From NCBI RefSeq assembly GCF_000016325.1, contig NC_009436.1, forward strand, positions 744,001 through 808,000: a stretch of DNA of 64,000 bases. The letters run 5' to 3'. The DNA comes from Enterobacter sp. 638. Its GTDB lineage: Bacteria; Pseudomonadota; Gammaproteobacteria; Enterobacterales; Enterobacteriaceae. Each line of letters opens with the position of its first letter. Position 1 is the first letter of the stretch. The notes below the pieces were generated by a model. That model did not search any database, was not told the origin of the DNA, and saw only the letters and a list, made by a program, of their open reading frames with translations. The position numbers and the translations under genes were made by a program. Below, piece after piece: positions 37,249-47,614 of the stretch.

Positions 37249-39774
37249 ATGGCGGGGAATGACCGCGAGCCAATTGGACGTAAGGGTAAACCTGCGCGTC
37301 CGGCGAAGGAAAAAGTGAGCCGTCGTCGCCTCAGAGATGAGGATTATGACGATGACTATGAAGACGATGATGAGGATCAAGAACCCATGCCGCGTAATGG
37401 TAAAGGCAAAGGGCGGAAGCCTCGTGGACGACGCGGCTGGTTCTGGCTGCTGCTGAAGCTGTTTATTGTATTTGTTGCCCTGATGGCGATTTACGGCGTC
37501 TACCTGGATCAAAAGATCCGCAGCCGTATCGACGGTAAAGTCTGGCAGCTGCCTGCGGCGGTGTATGGTCGCATGGTGAACCTTGAGCCGGACATGTCCA
37601 TCAGTAAGAACGAAATGGTCAAACTGCTGGAAGCGACACAGTATCGTCAGGTGACGAAGATGACGCGTCCCGGCGAGTTTACCGTGCAGGCGAAAAGCAT
37701 CGAGATGATCCGTCGTCCGTTTGATTTCCCGGACAGTAAAGAAGGGCAGGTGCGCGCGCGTCTGACCTTTGACGGCGATCATCTGGAAACAATCGAGAAC
37801 CTCGAAAGCAACCGTCAGTTCGGTTTCTTCCGCCTCGATCCGCGTCTGATCACCATGCTTTCATCGCCAAACGGTGAGCAGCGTCTGTTTGTGGCGCGTA
37901 ACGGCTTCCCGGATCTGCTGGTGGATACGTTGCTGGCGACGGAAGACCGTCACTTCTACGAGCACGACGGCGTGAGTTTGTACTCTATTGGCCGTGCGGT
38001 GCTGGCGAACCTGACGGCCGGACGTACGGTGCAGGGGGCGAGTACCCTGACGCAGCAGCTGGTTAAAAACCTGTTCCTCTCCAGCGAGCGCTCTTACTGG
38101 CGTAAGGCTAACGAAGCGTACATGGCCGTGCTGATGGACGCCCGCTACAGCAAAGATCGTATTCTTGAGCTGTATATGAACGAGGTGTATCTCGGTCAGA
38201 GCGGCGATAACGAGATTCGCGGTTTCCCGCTGGCGAGCCTGTATTACTTTGGTCGCCCGGTGGAAGAGCTGAGTCTCGATCAGCAGGCGTTGCTGGTAGG
38301 TATGGTGAAAGGCGCGTCAATCTATAATCCGTGGCGCAACCCGAAACTGGCGCTGGAGCGTCGTAATCTGGTCCTGCGTTTGCTGCAACAACAGCAGGTT
38401 ATCGATCAGGAACTTTACGAGATGCTGAGTGCGCGTCCGCTGGGCGTTCAGCCGCGCGGTGGGGTGATCTCTCCGCAGCCTGCGTTTATGCAGATGGTGC
38501 GTCAGGAGCTGCAAACCAAGCTTGGCGATAAAGTGAAAGATCTCTCCGGCGTGAAGATCTTTACCACGTTCGACTCGGTGGCGCAGGATGCCGCTGAGAA
38601 AGCCGCCGTTGATGGCATTCCGGTGCTGAAAAAGCAGCGTAAGCTGAGCGATCTGGAAACCGCGATGGTGGTGGTCGATCGTAACACCGGTGAAGTGCGT
38701 GCGATGGTCGGCGGCGCGGAGCCGCAATACGCGGGCTACAACCGCGCGATGCAGGCGCGTCGTTCGATTGGTTCTCTGGCAAAACCGGCGACCTATTTGA
38801 CCGCACTGAGCCAGCCGAATCAGTATCGACTGAACACCTGGATTGCCGATGCACCGATTGCCCTGCGCCAGCCTAACGGCCAGGTGTGGTCGCCGCAGAA
38901 CGATGATAAACAGTTCAGCGGTCAGGTGATGCTGGTGGATGCGCTGACCCGTTCCATGAACGTGCCAACCGTTAACCTTGGTATGGCGCTGGGTCTGCCT
39001 GCGATTACGGATACCTGGCAGAAGCTGGGCGTGGCGAAAGATCAGCTGCATCCGGTTCCTGCGATGATTCTGGGCGCGTTGAACCTGACGCCAATCGAAG
39101 TGGCGCAGGCGTTCCAGACCATCGCCAGCGGCGGTAACCGTGCGCAACTCTCTTCGCTGCGTTCAGTGATCGCAGAAGACGGATCGGTGCTGTATCAGAG
39201 CTTCCCGCAGGCAGAGCGTGCGGTGCCTGCTCAGGCCGCATATATGACGCTGTGGACCATGCAGCAGGTTGTGCAGCGCGGTACGGGTCGCCAGCTTGGC
39301 GCGAAATATCCGGGTCTGCATCTGGCGGGTAAAACCGGGACCACCAACAATAACGTCGATACCTGGTTTGCCGGGATTGACGGGCGCGAAGTGGTGATCA
39401 CCTGGGTTGGCCGCGATAACAACCAGCCGACCAAGCTGTACGGTGCGAGCGGGGCGATGTCGATTTATCAGCGCTATCTGGCTAATCAGTCTCCGGTTCC
39501 TCTGAACCTGACTGCGCCAGAAGATATCGTCGATATGGGCGTGGATGATGCTGGTAACTTCGTGTGCGGCGGCGGGGTGCGCGCCTTGCCTGTCTGGACG
39601 ACTGACCCGGATTCGCTGTGCCAGCAAAACCCAACGCAGCAACCGACGGGCAATCCGTTTGAGCAGCCTTCGCAACCTCAGCAGCCGCAGCAACAACAGC
39701 CGCAGCAGCAGAATGAGAAGAAAGACAGCGACGGCGTCGCGGGCTGGATCAAAGATATGTTCGGCAGCAATTAA
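37249..39774 (+). CDS. mrcB: Bifunctional penicillin-binding protein 1B
   Basis: Peptidoglycan glycosyltransferase/transpeptidase (class A PBP) anchored in the inner membrane. 841 residues. An acidic/basic cytosolic tail ([20 protein letters not shown]) precedes a single TM helix ([20 protein letters not shown]). The UB2H domain follows, then the GT51 domain with catalytic E232 ([12 protein letters not shown]), then the transpeptidase with S509-x-x-K512 (SIGSLAKP) and KTGTTNN. The C-terminal tail is Gln/Pro-rich. The ATG at 37249 has GGAG 8 nt upstream and the conserved [13 protein letters not shown]. LpoB is the known outer-membrane activator. As in E. coli, shorter internal starts may exist. 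Confidence 0.97.
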   Translation: MAGNDREPIGRKGKPARPAKEKVSRRRLRDEDYDDDYEDDDEDQEPMPRNGKGKGRKPRGRRGWFWLLLKLFIVFVALMAIYGVYLDQKIRSRIDGKVWQLPAAVYGRMVNLEPDMSISKNEMVKLLEATQYRQVTKMTRPGEFTVQAKSIEMIRRPFDFPDSKEGQVRARLTFDGDHLETIENLESNRQFGFFRLDPRLITMLSSPNGEQRLFVARNGFPDLLVDTLLATEDRHFYEHDGVSLYSIGRAVLANLTAGRTVQGASTLTQQLVKNLFLSSERSYWRKANEAYMAVLMDARYSKDRILELYMNEVYLGQSGDNEIRGFPLASLYYFGRPVEELSLDQQALLVGMVKGASIYNPWRNPKLALERRNLVLRLLQQQQVIDQELYEMLSARPLGVQPRGGVISPQPAFMQMVRQELQTKLGDKVKDLSGVKIFTTFDSVAQDAAEKAAVDGIPVLKKQRKLSDLETAMVVVDRNTGEVRAMVGGAEPQYAGYNRAMQARRSIGSLAKPATYLTALSQPNQYRLNTWIADAPIALRQPNGQVWSPQNDDKQFSGQVMLVDALTRSMNVPTVNLGMALGLPAITDTWQKLGVAKDQLHPVPAMILGALNLTPIEVAQAFQTIASGGNRAQLSSLRSVIAEDGSVLYQSFPQAERAVPAQAAYMTLWTMQQVVQRGTGRQLGAKYPGLHLAGKTGTTNNNVDTWFAGIDGREVVITWVGRDNNQPTKLYGASGAMSIYQRYLANQSPVPLNLTAPEDIVDMGVDDAGNFVCGGGVRALPVWTTDPDSLCQQNPTQQPTGNPFEQPSQPQQPQQQQPQQQNEKKDSDGVAGWIKDMFGSN

Positions 39775-39782
39775 TCATGCTC

Positions 39783-39811
39783 ATCCCCCTCCGCAGTGAG
39801 GGGGATTTTTT
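39783..39811 (+). terminator. Terminator after mrcB
   Basis: ATCCCCCTC (39783-39791), loop of 6, GAGGGGGAT (39798-39806), then a T-run. It is 9 nt after the stop codon. Confidence 0.9.
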
Positions 39812-39954
39812 CACTTCCGCCATACATTCCTCTAACCTAAATTTCATCTCAGCGTAACCCTGCGTTTCTACTTGTTTAATTCTTAAACCCTCAATTCTTG
39901 TAGGGCCGCATATTGCTTGCTATGCCGCCAGCGTTTCGCATATTATTCTGCGGT

Positions 39955-39990
39955 CATAATAATAATTCTCGTTTACGTTATCATTCACTC
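39955..39990. promoter_or_regulatory. Fur-box-like region upstream of fhuA
   Basis: CATAATAATAATTCTCGTT (39955-39973) matches most of the first half of the Fur consensus GATAATGATAATCATTATC, and GTTATCATT (39977-39985) follows as an overlapping repeat. fhuACDB is a classic Fur-repressed operon, so iron control is expected. The exact operator limits are uncertain. Confidence 0.6.
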
Positions 39991-40009
39991 TTTCATCAGA
40001 GATATACCA

Positions 40010-42253
40010 ATGGCGCTTAAAACTGCTCAGCCAATGAATGCTTCGCTGCGTAAAATCGCAGTCGTTGTAGCCACAGCGGTAAGTGGCATGTCTGTTTTTG
40101 CACATGCAGCAGATACCCCTAAAGAAGAAACTATCACCGTCACGGCGGCACCGGCTGCGCAGGAAAGCGCCTGGGGTCCTGCGGCGACTATCGCGGCAAG
40201 ACAATCGGCGACTGGGACCAAAACGGACACGCCTATTCAAAAGGTGCCGCAGTCTATTTCAGTCGTGACCGCCGAAGAGATGGCGCTGCATCAGCCTAGA
40301 TCAGTTAAAGAAGCGCTGAGCTATACGCCAGGGGTAGCCGTTGGCACCCGCGGTGCGTCCAATACCTATGACTATCTAATTATTCGCGGATTTGCGGCTG
40401 ATGGTCAGAGCCAGAATAACTACCTCGACGGTATGAAGATGCAGGGCAACTTCTATAACGACGCGGTGATCGACCCTTATATGATTGAACGCGCCGAAAT
40501 CATGCGCGGCCCGGTTTCCGTTCTGTACGGAAAAAGCAGCCCCGGCGGTTTGTTGAACATGGTCAGTAAGCGTCCGACGACGGAACCGCTGAAAGAGATC
40601 CAGTTCAAAGTCGGCACGGATAGTCTGTTCCAGACCGGTTTTGACTTCAGCGATGCGATTGACGATGACGGTGTTTACTCTTATCGCTTAACGGGCGTGG
40701 CGCGTTCTAACAATGCGCAGCAGGAACGTGCAGAAGAGCAGCGTTACACAATCGCACCGTCTTTCTCATGGCGTCCTAGTGATAAGACGACGTTCACCTT
40801 CCTCTCTTACTTCCAGAATGAGCCTGAAACAGGCTACTACGGCTGGTTGCCGAAAGAGGGAACGGTCGATCCGCTGCCAAATGGCGATCGTCTGCCAACT
40901 GATTTCAATGAAGGTGCGAAGAACAACACCTATTCCCGTAACCAGAAAATGGTGGGATATAGCTTCGACCACGAATTCAACGATACCTTTACCGTGCGTC
41001 AGAACCTGCGTTTTGCTGAGAATAAAACGTCGCAGAACAGTGTCTACGGTTATGGCGTATGTTCCGATCCGGCGAACGTCTACAGCAAGCAATGTGCGGC
41101 TCTAGCACCTGCGGATAAAGGCCATTATCTGGCGCGTAAGTACGTTGTCGACAATGAAAAGCTGCAAAACCTCACCGTTGATACGCAGTTGCAGAGTAAG
41201 TTTGCTACTGGTGCGGTGGATCACGTCTTGCTGACCGGCGTTGACTTTATGCGCATGCGCAATGATATCAACTCATGGTTTGGCTACGACGACTCCGTAC
41301 CGTTGCTGGATCTCTACAATCCGGTGTATAGCGATTTTGATTTCGGTTCAAAAGATCCGGCAAACTCTGGCGCTTATCAGATCCTTAACCGTCAAAAACA
41401 AACGGGCCTGTATGTTCAGGATCAAGCGCAGTGGGACAAAGTGCTGGTGACGCTGGGTGGTCGCTATGACTGGGCCGATCAGGAATCCTACAACCGCGTT
41501 GCGAATACAACCTCAAAACGTGATGACACTCAGTTCACCTGGCGTGGCGGCGTTAACTACCTGTTTGATAACGGCGTAACCCCTTACTTCAGCTACAGCG
41601 AATCGTTCGAACCCGCTTCTCAGACCGATGCTCAAGGTAAACTGTTCTCACCTTCTAAGGGTAAACAGTACGAAGCTGGCGTGAAGTACGTACCTGAAGA
41701 TCGTCCGATTGTGCTGACCGGTGCGGTGTATCAGCTTACCAAAACCAACAACCTGATGGCCGATCCTGCGGGCTCGTTCTTCTCGGTTGAAGGCGGTGAA
41801 ATTCGTGCGCGTGGCTTTGAATTCGAAGCCAAAGCGGCACTGTCTGCCAGCGTCAATATCGTCGGTTCTTATACCTACACCGATGCGGAATACACCACTG
41901 ACACCAATTACAAAGGCAACACGCCAGCGCAGGTGCCGAAACACATGGCGTCCCTGTGGGGTGATTACACCTTCTATGATGGCGCATTGTCTGGCCTGAC
42001 GTTGGGTACTGGCGGACGCTTAACTGGCTCAAGCTATGGCGATCCGGCGAACTCCTTCAAAGTGGGTAGCTATACCGTGGTGGATGCGTTGATCCGATAC
42101 GATCTGGCGCGCGTGGGTATGGCAGGCTCTAACGTGGCGCTTCACGTGAACAACCTGCTCGATCGTGAATACGTCGCCAGCTGCTTTAACACCTACGGCT
42201 GTTTCTGGGGTGCTGAACGTCAGGTTGTTGCTACCGCGACCTTCCGCTTCTAA
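40010..42253 (+). CDS. fhuA: Ferrichrome outer-membrane TonB-dependent receptor FhuA
   Basis: Outer-membrane beta-barrel importing ferrichrome using TonB-ExbBD energy; in E. coli also a phage T1/T5/phi80 and microcin J25 receptor. 747 residues. Signal peptide ends about AHA in SGMSVFAHAADTPKEE. TonB box around EETITVTAAP. The plug domain carries VPQSISVVTAEEM and RGPVSVLYGKSSPGGLLNMV. The barrel ends in ...VATATFRF with C-terminal Phe. Start at 40010 chosen for the conserved LRKIAVVVATAVSGMSV signal; the ribosome-binding site is weak (AGAGA). First gene of fhuACDB. Confidence 0.97.
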   Translation: MALKTAQPMNASLRKIAVVVATAVSGMSVFAHAADTPKEETITVTAAPAAQESAWGPAATIAARQSATGTKTDTPIQKVPQSISVVTAEEMALHQPRSVKEALSYTPGVAVGTRGASNTYDYLIIRGFAADGQSQNNYLDGMKMQGNFYNDAVIDPYMIERAEIMRGPVSVLYGKSSPGGLLNMVSKRPTTEPLKEIQFKVGTDSLFQTGFDFSDAIDDDGVYSYRLTGVARSNNAQQERAEEQRYTIAPSFSWRPSDKTTFTFLSYFQNEPETGYYGWLPKEGTVDPLPNGDRLPTDFNEGAKNNTYSRNQKMVGYSFDHEFNDTFTVRQNLRFAENKTSQNSVYGYGVCSDPANVYSKQCAALAPADKGHYLARKYVVDNEKLQNLTVDTQLQSKFATGAVDHVLLTGVDFMRMRNDINSWFGYDDSVPLLDLYNPVYSDFDFGSKDPANSGAYQILNRQKQTGLYVQDQAQWDKVLVTLGGRYDWADQESYNRVANTTSKRDDTQFTWRGGVNYLFDNGVTPYFSYSESFEPASQTDAQGKLFSPSKGKQYEAGVKYVPEDRPIVLTGAVYQLTKTNNLMADPAGSFFSVEGGEIRARGFEFEAKAALSASVNIVGSYTYTDAEYTTDTNYKGNTPAQVPKHMASLWGDYTFYDGALSGLTLGTGGRLTGSSYGDPANSFKVGSYTVVDALIRYDLARVGMAGSNVALHVNNLLDREYVASCFNTYGCFWGAERQVVATATFRF

Positions 42254-42262
42254 TCTCTCTTC

Positions 42263-42285
42263 GGGCACGGTTCGCCGTGCCCTTT
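42263..42285 (+). terminator. Hairpin between fhuA and fhuC (attenuator-like)
   Basis: GGGCACGG (42263-42270), loop TTCG, CCGTGCCC (42275-42282), then TTT. It is 9 nt after the fhuA stop and 22 nt before the fhuC start. With only three T it likely terminates partially or protects the fhuA 3' end, giving more receptor than transporter (inference). Confidence 0.6.
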
Positions 42286-42306
42286 AACACGTTGACGTTG
42301 GCCACA

Positions 42307-43104
42307 ATGCAGGATAAAAACTCGCAATCCGATACCACCTTTACGCTCGATAACACTTCCTTCCGCGTACCCGGACGCACCTTGCTGCATCCGCTCTCCC
42401 TGACGTTCCCTGTTGGCAAAGTGACTGGTCTTATTGGCCACAACGGTTCGGGTAAATCCACATTGCTCAAAATGCTGGGTCGACATCAGCCGCCGTCAGA
42501 GGGGGATATCCTGCTTGATGGACAGCCGCTCGACAGCTGGAACAGCAAGGCGTTTGCCCGCAAAGTGGCCTATCTTCCGCAGCAACTGCCGCAGGCTGAA
42601 GGGATGACCGTGCGCGAGCTGGTGGCGATTGGGCGTTATCCGTGGCACGGTGCGCTCGGGCGTTTCGGCGTGGCTGACAGAGAAAAAGTGGAAGAGGCGA
42701 TCACGCTCGTGGGCTTAAAACCGCTCGCGCATCGTCTGGTTGATAGTTTGTCCGGCGGCGAGCGTCAGCGGGCGTGGATCGCGATGTTGGTGGCGCAGGA
42801 CAGCAACTGTCTGCTGCTTGATGAACCGACTTCCGCGCTGGATATCGCGCACCAGGTGGATGTCCTGGCGTTAATCCATCGCCTCAGCCAGCAAAAAGGT
42901 CTGACGGTGATTGCGGTTCTGCATGATATCAACATGGCCGCTCGCTACTGCGACTATCTGGTGGCGCTGCGCGGCGGGGAAATGATCGCCCAGGGCACGC
43001 CATCTGAGCTGATGTGCAGCGAAACCCTGGAGCTGATTTACGGCATTCCGATGGGTATTCTGCCACATCCGGCAGGCGCTGCACCGGTGAGCTTTGTGTA
43101 CTGA
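42307..43104 (+). CDS. fhuC: Ferrichrome ABC transporter ATP-binding protein FhuC
   Basis: ATPase of the FhuBC(D) importer for hydroxamate siderophores. 265 residues as in E. coli. Walker A LIGHNGSGKSTL, Q-loop YLPQQLP, signature LSGGERQRAW, Walker B CLLLDEPTSALD, switch VLHDINMAAR. ATG at 42307 (MQDKNSQSDTTF) agrees with the family length; an ATG 30 nt upstream is possible, and neither start has a good Shine-Dalgarno. Its TGA stop overlaps the fhuD ATG by one base. Confidence 0.96.
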   Translation: MQDKNSQSDTTFTLDNTSFRVPGRTLLHPLSLTFPVGKVTGLIGHNGSGKSTLLKMLGRHQPPSEGDILLDGQPLDSWNSKAFARKVAYLPQQLPQAEGMTVRELVAIGRYPWHGALGRFGVADREKVEEAITLVGLKPLAHRLVDSLSGGERQRAWIAMLVAQDSNCLLLDEPTSALDIAHQVDVLALIHRLSQQKGLTVIAVLHDINMAARYCDYLVALRGGEMIAQGTPSELMCSETLELIYGIPMGILPHPAGAAPVSFVY

Positions 43105-43988
43105 TGCGGGATCCTATGATAAGTCGTCGTCGCTTACTGACGGCCATGGCGCTTTCGCCACTGCTGCTGAAAATGGGCACCGCTCACGCCGCCATCAACC
43201 CGCACCGAATCGTGGCGCTGGAGTGGCTACCGGTTGAACTGCTGCTGGCGCTAGGCATCACGCCGTACGGCGTAGCGGACATCCCCAATTACAATCTGTG
43301 GGTCAACGAGCCGAAAATCCCGGACTCGGTGATCGATATCGGTTTGCGAACCGAACCTAATCTTGAACTGCTGACCCAGATGAAACCGTCTTATTTGGTC
43401 TGGTCCGCGGGCTACGGTCCGTCTCCTGAGACGCTGGCACGCATCGCGCCGGGCCGCGGTTTCGCGTTCAGCGACGGTAAAAAACCGCTGACCATGGCGC
43501 GTCACTCCCTGTCCGAAATGGCGCAGCTTCTGGATTTAGAGGCGGCGGCGAAAGCGCATCTCGATCATTTCGACAGCACTATCGACGCCTTAAAACCGCG
43601 CTTTGCCAGTCGTGGTGATCGGCCGCTACTGATGGTCACGCTGCTCGACGCGCGGCATATGCTGGTGTTTGGCAAAAACTGCCTGTTCCAGGAAGTGCTC
43701 GATCGTTACGGGATCCCGAATGCGTGGGAAGGCGAGATGACCTTCTGGGGCAGTACCGCGATCGGTATCGATCGTCTGGCGCAGTTCCGCGATGTGGACG
43801 TACTCTGTTTTGATCATGGTAATGAGCGTGAAATGCAAACCCTGATGGCGACGCCGCTGTGGCAGGCCATGCCGTTTGTGCGCGAGCAGCGTTTCCAGCG
43901 TGCGCCAGCGGTGTGGTTCTACGGTGCGACGCTCTCTGCGATGCACTTCGCCCGCGTACTTGACGCCGCGCTCGGAGGCAAAGCATGA
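43104..43988 (+). CDS. fhuD: Ferrichrome periplasmic binding protein FhuD
   Basis: Periplasmic hydroxamate-siderophore binding protein that hands ferrichrome to FhuB. 294 residues. The N-terminus MRDPMISRRRLLTAMALSPL has a twin-arginine-like SRRRLL motif, with cleavage near AHA. The rest has the two-lobed long-helix fold (IVALEWLPVELLLALGI, PGRGFAFSDG, PAVWFYGATLSAMHFARVLD). The start ATG at 43104 overlaps the fhuC stop in TGATG, and its stop overlaps fhuB (ATGA). The ATG at 43116 is a possible alternative start. Confidence 0.95.
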   Translation: MRDPMISRRRLLTAMALSPLLLKMGTAHAAINPHRIVALEWLPVELLLALGITPYGVADIPNYNLWVNEPKIPDSVIDIGLRTEPNLELLTQMKPSYLVWSAGYGPSPETLARIAPGRGFAFSDGKKPLTMARHSLSEMAQLLDLEAAAKAHLDHFDSTIDALKPRFASRGDRPLLMVTLLDARHMLVFGKNCLFQEVLDRYGIPNAWEGEMTFWGSTAIGIDRLAQFRDVDVLCFDHGNEREMQTLMATPLWQAMPFVREQRFQRAPAVWFYGATLSAMHFARVLDAALGGKA

Positions 43989-45967
43989 AATCGCGTTTCG
44001 CTCTTTTCCCTGCGATCCTGCTGAGCGTCGTCTTCATCGTCGCGCTGCTTCTGACCTGGTCAAATCTGTCGATTGCGCTGCCGCGCGGGCAGTGGGGGCA
44101 GGCGATTTCCGTTCCGGATATCGACAATATCCAGCAGATGATTTTCCACTACAGCCTGCTGCCGCGGCTGGCGATTTCGTTGCTGGTCGGCGCAGGTCTG
44201 GGTCTTGTCGGCGTGCTTTTCCAGCAGGTATTACGCAATCCGCTGGCCGAGCCGACCACGCTTGGCGTCGCCACCGGCGCACAGCTTGGGATCACGATCA
44301 CCACGCTGTGGGCGCTGCCTGGCGCGTTAACCAGTCAGTTTGCCGCGCTGGCGGGCGCGTGCATCGTGGGTGCGCTGGTATTTGGCGTCGCCTGGGGTAA
44401 ACGTCTCTCTCCGGTCACGCTGATTCTGGCAGGCCTGGTGGTAAGTCTGTACTGCGGGGCGATCAATCAGCTGCTGGTACTGTTCCATCACGACGAACTG
44501 CAAAGCATGTTCCTCTGGAGCACCGGAACGCTGACGCAAACCGACTGGAGCATCGTGCAACGCCTGTGGCCACAGCTGCTCGGCGGCGTGCTGCTGACCT
44601 TGCTGTTGCTGCGTCCGCTGACGCTGATGGGGCTGGATGACGGCGTGGCGCGCAATCTCGGCCTGGCGCTGTCGCTGGCTCGACTGGGGGCCCTGACGCT
44701 GGCGATTGTGATCAGTGCGCTGCTGGTCAACGCCGTCGGGATTATCGGCTTTATCGGGCTGTTTGCGCCGCTGCTGGCGAAAATGCTCGGCGCGCGCCGA
44801 TTGCTGGCGCGACTGATACTGGCTCCGCTGATTGGGGCGCTGATCCTCTGGCTTTCTGACCAAATTATTCTTTGGCTGGCACGTGTCTGGATGGAAGTTT
44901 CGACCGGGTCCGTCACGGCGCTGATTGGTGCGCCGCTTCTGCTCTGGCTGCTGCCGCGTCTTCGCAGCATGAGCGCTCCGGCGATGGATGCCGGGGACAA
45001 AGTTTATGCTGAGCGCCAGCACATCCTGTGGTTTTCCCTGACGGGTGTCTGCGTGCTGATTCTCGTCTGCTGGCTGGCACTGTCTCTGGGACGCGATGCC
45101 AGCGGCTGGCATTGGGCAAGCGGTTCACTGCTCAACGAACTGGCGCAGTGGCGCTGGCCGCGCATCTCCTCCGCGCTGATTGCGGGCGTCATGCTGGCCG
45201 TTGCGGGCTGTATTATTCAGCGTTTAACCGGCAACCCGATGGCGAGCCCGGAAGTGCTAGGGATCAGCTCCGGCGCGGCGTTTGGCGTGGTGTTGATGCT
45301 GTTCTTTGTGCCGGGCGATGCCTTTGGCTGGCTGATGCCAGCGGGCAGTCTCGGTGCGGCGGCGACGCTTTTCATTATCATGATCGCGGCGGGGCGTGGC
45401 GGTTTTTCGCCGCATCGCATGTTGCTGGCGGGGATGGCGCTGAGTACCGCGTTTACCATGCTGCTGATGATGTTGCAGGCTAGCGGCGATCCGCGCATGG
45501 CACAGATCCTGACGTGGATTTCAGGTTCGACGTATAACGCCACGGGCGCTCAGGTGGTTCATTCCGGCGTGGCGATGCTGTTGCTGCTGGCGGTGACGCC
45601 GCTCTGCCGTCGCTGGATGACCATTTTGCCGCTGGGCGGTGAAACCGCGCGTGCCGTGGGCGTCGCGCTGACGCCATCACGCGTGGGGCTACTGTTGCTG
45701 GCGGCCTGTCTGACGGCAGTCGCAACCATGACAATCGGTCCGTTGAGCTTTATTGGCCTGATGGCGCCGCATATTGCGCGCATGATGGGCTTCCGTCGTA
45801 CGATGCCGTTTATCGTGATGTCGGCGCTAACGGGGGGGATGATGCTGGTGATAGCGGACTGGCTGGGCAGAATGGTGCTGTTCCCGTATCAGATTCCCGC
45901 AGGGCTGCTGTCGACCTTTATCGGTGCGCCGTACTTTATTTATCTGTTGAGAAAGCAGAGTCGGTAA
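43985..45967 (+). CDS. fhuB: Ferrichrome transport permease FhuB (fused double permease)
   Basis: Inner-membrane permease, 660 residues. It is an internal duplication of the FecCD-type unit: both halves carry the conserved AGAxLGxxGxxxQ-like segment and the EAA-type motif (SFIGLMAPHIARM in the second half, GFIGLFAPLLAKM in the first). About twenty hydrophobic segments can be seen. It overlaps fhuD by 4 nt. The double-length form is standard for FhuB, not a new fusion. A repeat/terminator block follows the stop. Confidence 0.96.
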   Translation: MKSRFALFPAILLSVVFIVALLLTWSNLSIALPRGQWGQAISVPDIDNIQQMIFHYSLLPRLAISLLVGAGLGLVGVLFQQVLRNPLAEPTTLGVATGAQLGITITTLWALPGALTSQFAALAGACIVGALVFGVAWGKRLSPVTLILAGLVVSLYCGAINQLLVLFHHDELQSMFLWSTGTLTQTDWSIVQRLWPQLLGGVLLTLLLLRPLTLMGLDDGVARNLGLALSLARLGALTLAIVISALLVNAVGIIGFIGLFAPLLAKMLGARRLLARLILAPLIGALILWLSDQIILWLARVWMEVSTGSVTALIGAPLLLWLLPRLRSMSAPAMDAGDKVYAERQHILWFSLTGVCVLILVCWLALSLGRDASGWHWASGSLLNELAQWRWPRISSALIAGVMLAVAGCIIQRLTGNPMASPEVLGISSGAAFGVVLMLFFVPGDAFGWLMPAGSLGAAATLFIIMIAAGRGGFSPHRMLLAGMALSTAFTMLLMMLQASGDPRMAQILTWISGSTYNATGAQVVHSGVAMLLLLAVTPLCRRWMTILPLGGETARAVGVALTPSRVGLLLLAACLTAVATMTIGPLSFIGLMAPHIARMMGFRRTMPFIVMSALTGGMMLVIADWLGRMVLFPYQIPAGLLSTFIGAPYFIYLLRKQSR

Positions 45968-45974
45968 TAAAAGC

Positions 45975-46145
45975 AAACGGCAACCTCTGGGTTGCCGTTT
46001 TAGTCTTTGCTCCCTCTCCCGGTGGGAGAGGGTTGGGGTGAGGGCATCAAGCCGCACAGGGTAAAAGCAAACGGCAACCTCTGGGTTGCCGTTTTGGTCT
46101 TTGCGCCCTCTCCCGTGGGAGAGGGTTGGGGTGAGGGCATCAGGC
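45975..46145. repeat. Two tandem copies of the terminator-palindrome module between fhuB and hemL (inverted orientation)
   Basis: Period 94 bp. Each unit has the hairpin AAACGGCAACC-TCTG-GGTTGCCGTTT (45975-46000; 46069-46094), then CCCTCTCCC/GGGAGAGGG (46012-46032; 46106-46125), then GTTGGGGTGAGGGCATCA and CCGCAC. It is the reverse complement of the module at 19862-20030. The hairpins should terminate both converging genes. Confidence 0.85.
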
Positions 46146-46155
46146 CGCACACGAC

Positions 46156-47436
46156 TTAAAGCTTCGCAAACACCTTACGCGCTGCATCGATGGTTTTGTT
46201 GATGTCTTCCACACTGTGCGCCACGGACATAAAGCCCGCTTCGAACGCGGACGGCGCCAGATACACACCTTCTTCCAGCATCAGATGGAAGAAGCGCTTG
46301 AAGCGCTCAACGTCGCACTTCACCACGTCCTGATAGCAGGTCACGGTTTTGGCATCGGTGAAGAAGATCCCGAACATGCCGCCAACGTGGTTCACCACCA
46401 GCGGAACACCCGTTTCTTCCGCAGCTTCCAGCAGGCCGTTGGCCAGTTGGGCGGTCAGATCGGTCAGGGTTTCGTGAATGCCAGGCTGCGCCACTTCGGT
46501 CAGGCAGGCAAAACCGGCAGCCATGGCGATGGGGTTACCAGACAGCGTACCGGCCTGGTAAACCGGACCGGTCGGTGCCAGCGCTTCCATCACATCTTTA
46601 CGCCCGCCAAATGCGCCCACCGGCATACCGCCGCCGATGATTTTGCCAAGGCAAGTCAGGTCAGGCACCACATCGTAATAAGACTGTGCACCCGCCAGCG
46701 CGACGCGGAAACCGGTCATCACTTCGTCGATAATCAGCAGCGCGCCGAATTCGTCACACAGCGCACGCAGGCCCGGCAGGAAATCGGGTTGTGGCGGAAT
46801 ACAGTTCATGTTGCCCGCGACAGGCTCAACGATGATGCAGGCCACCTCTTGCGGATATTGCTCAAAGGCCGCGCGCACGGTGTCGAGATCGTTATAGGTG
46901 CAGGTGAGCGTGTGCTTCGCAAAATCCGCCGGGACGCCCGGCGAGTTCGGCTGGCCGAGCGTCAGAGCACCAGAACCGGCTTTGACCAGCAGACAGTCAG
47001 CGTGGCCGTGATAGCAGCCTTCAAACTTGATGATTTTGTCGCGTCCGGTAAAACCACGCGCCAGACGGATGGCGCTCATGGTCGCCTCCGTACCGGAGTT
47101 CACCATGCGCACCATATCCATGGTCGGGACCAGTTCTGTCACCAGTTCCGCCATTTTGACTTCCATTTCGGTAGGTGCCCCAAAACTTAACCCGCGCTGC
47201 GCGGCTTCAATCACTGCGTTGCGGATGGTGGGGTGGTTGTGGCCGAGCACCATCGGACCCCAGGAACCGACATAATCGATATAGGCTTTGCCATCGACAT
47301 CGTACAGAAACGCGCCGTCTGCACGTTCAATAAACAGCGGCGTTCCACCGACGCCGGTAAAGGCGCGAACGGGAGAGTTTACGCCGCCCGGGATAAGCTC
47401 ACGTGCTGCGCTGTACAGGTTTTCAGACTTGCTCAT
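46156..47436 (-). CDS. hemL: Glutamate-1-semialdehyde 2,1-aminomutase
   Basis: PLP enzyme converting glutamate-1-semialdehyde to 5-aminolevulinate, the last step of the C5 route into heme. 426 residues as in E. coli. The Schiff-base lysine is in [19 protein letters not shown]. Also visible are [29 protein letters not shown] and [11 protein letters not shown]. Start ATG at 47436. It faces fhuB and is divergent from clcA. Confidence 0.97.
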   Translation of the reverse strand: MSKSENLYSAARELIPGGVNSPVRAFTGVGGTPLFIERADGAFLYDVDGKAYIDYVGSWGPMVLGHNHPTIRNAVIEAAQRGLSFGAPTEMEVKMAELVTELVPTMDMVRMVNSGTEATMSAIRLARGFTGRDKIIKFEGCYHGHADCLLVKAGSGALTLGQPNSPGVPADFAKHTLTCTYNDLDTVRAAFEQYPQEVACIIVEPVAGNMNCIPPQPDFLPGLRALCDEFGALLIIDEVMTGFRVALAGAQSYYDVVPDLTCLGKIIGGGMPVGAFGGRKDVMEALAPTGPVYQAGTLSGNPIAMAAGFACLTEVAQPGIHETLTDLTAQLANGLLEAAEETGVPLVVNHVGGMFGIFFTDAKTVTCYQDVVKCDVERFKRFFHLMLEEGVYLAPSAFEAGFMSVAHSVEDINKTIDAARKVFAKL

Positions 47437-47614
47437 AGCGTGTTCCTGGTTCGTAGAAAAAGGGTAAGCCAGCTATTCTAAGTGATTCGCGGATGGTTAT
47501 AAAATTTTTGCCCAAATGATACAGAACAAACGTTAAGGATTTTTCAGGCGACGTGCGGTGTCAGGCGCATTAAAATCCCCTCAAATATTTGTATGATCAA
47601 TATAAGAATTGGTG

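Noticed and set aside
44327..45112. 261-codon Gln/Arg-rich frame opposite fhuB
   Set aside because: Antisense shadow of a GC-rich membrane-protein gene; no similarity or start signals.
43985..45967. FhuB as an unusual gene fusion
   Set aside because: Double-length FhuB with two homologous halves is the normal form of this family.
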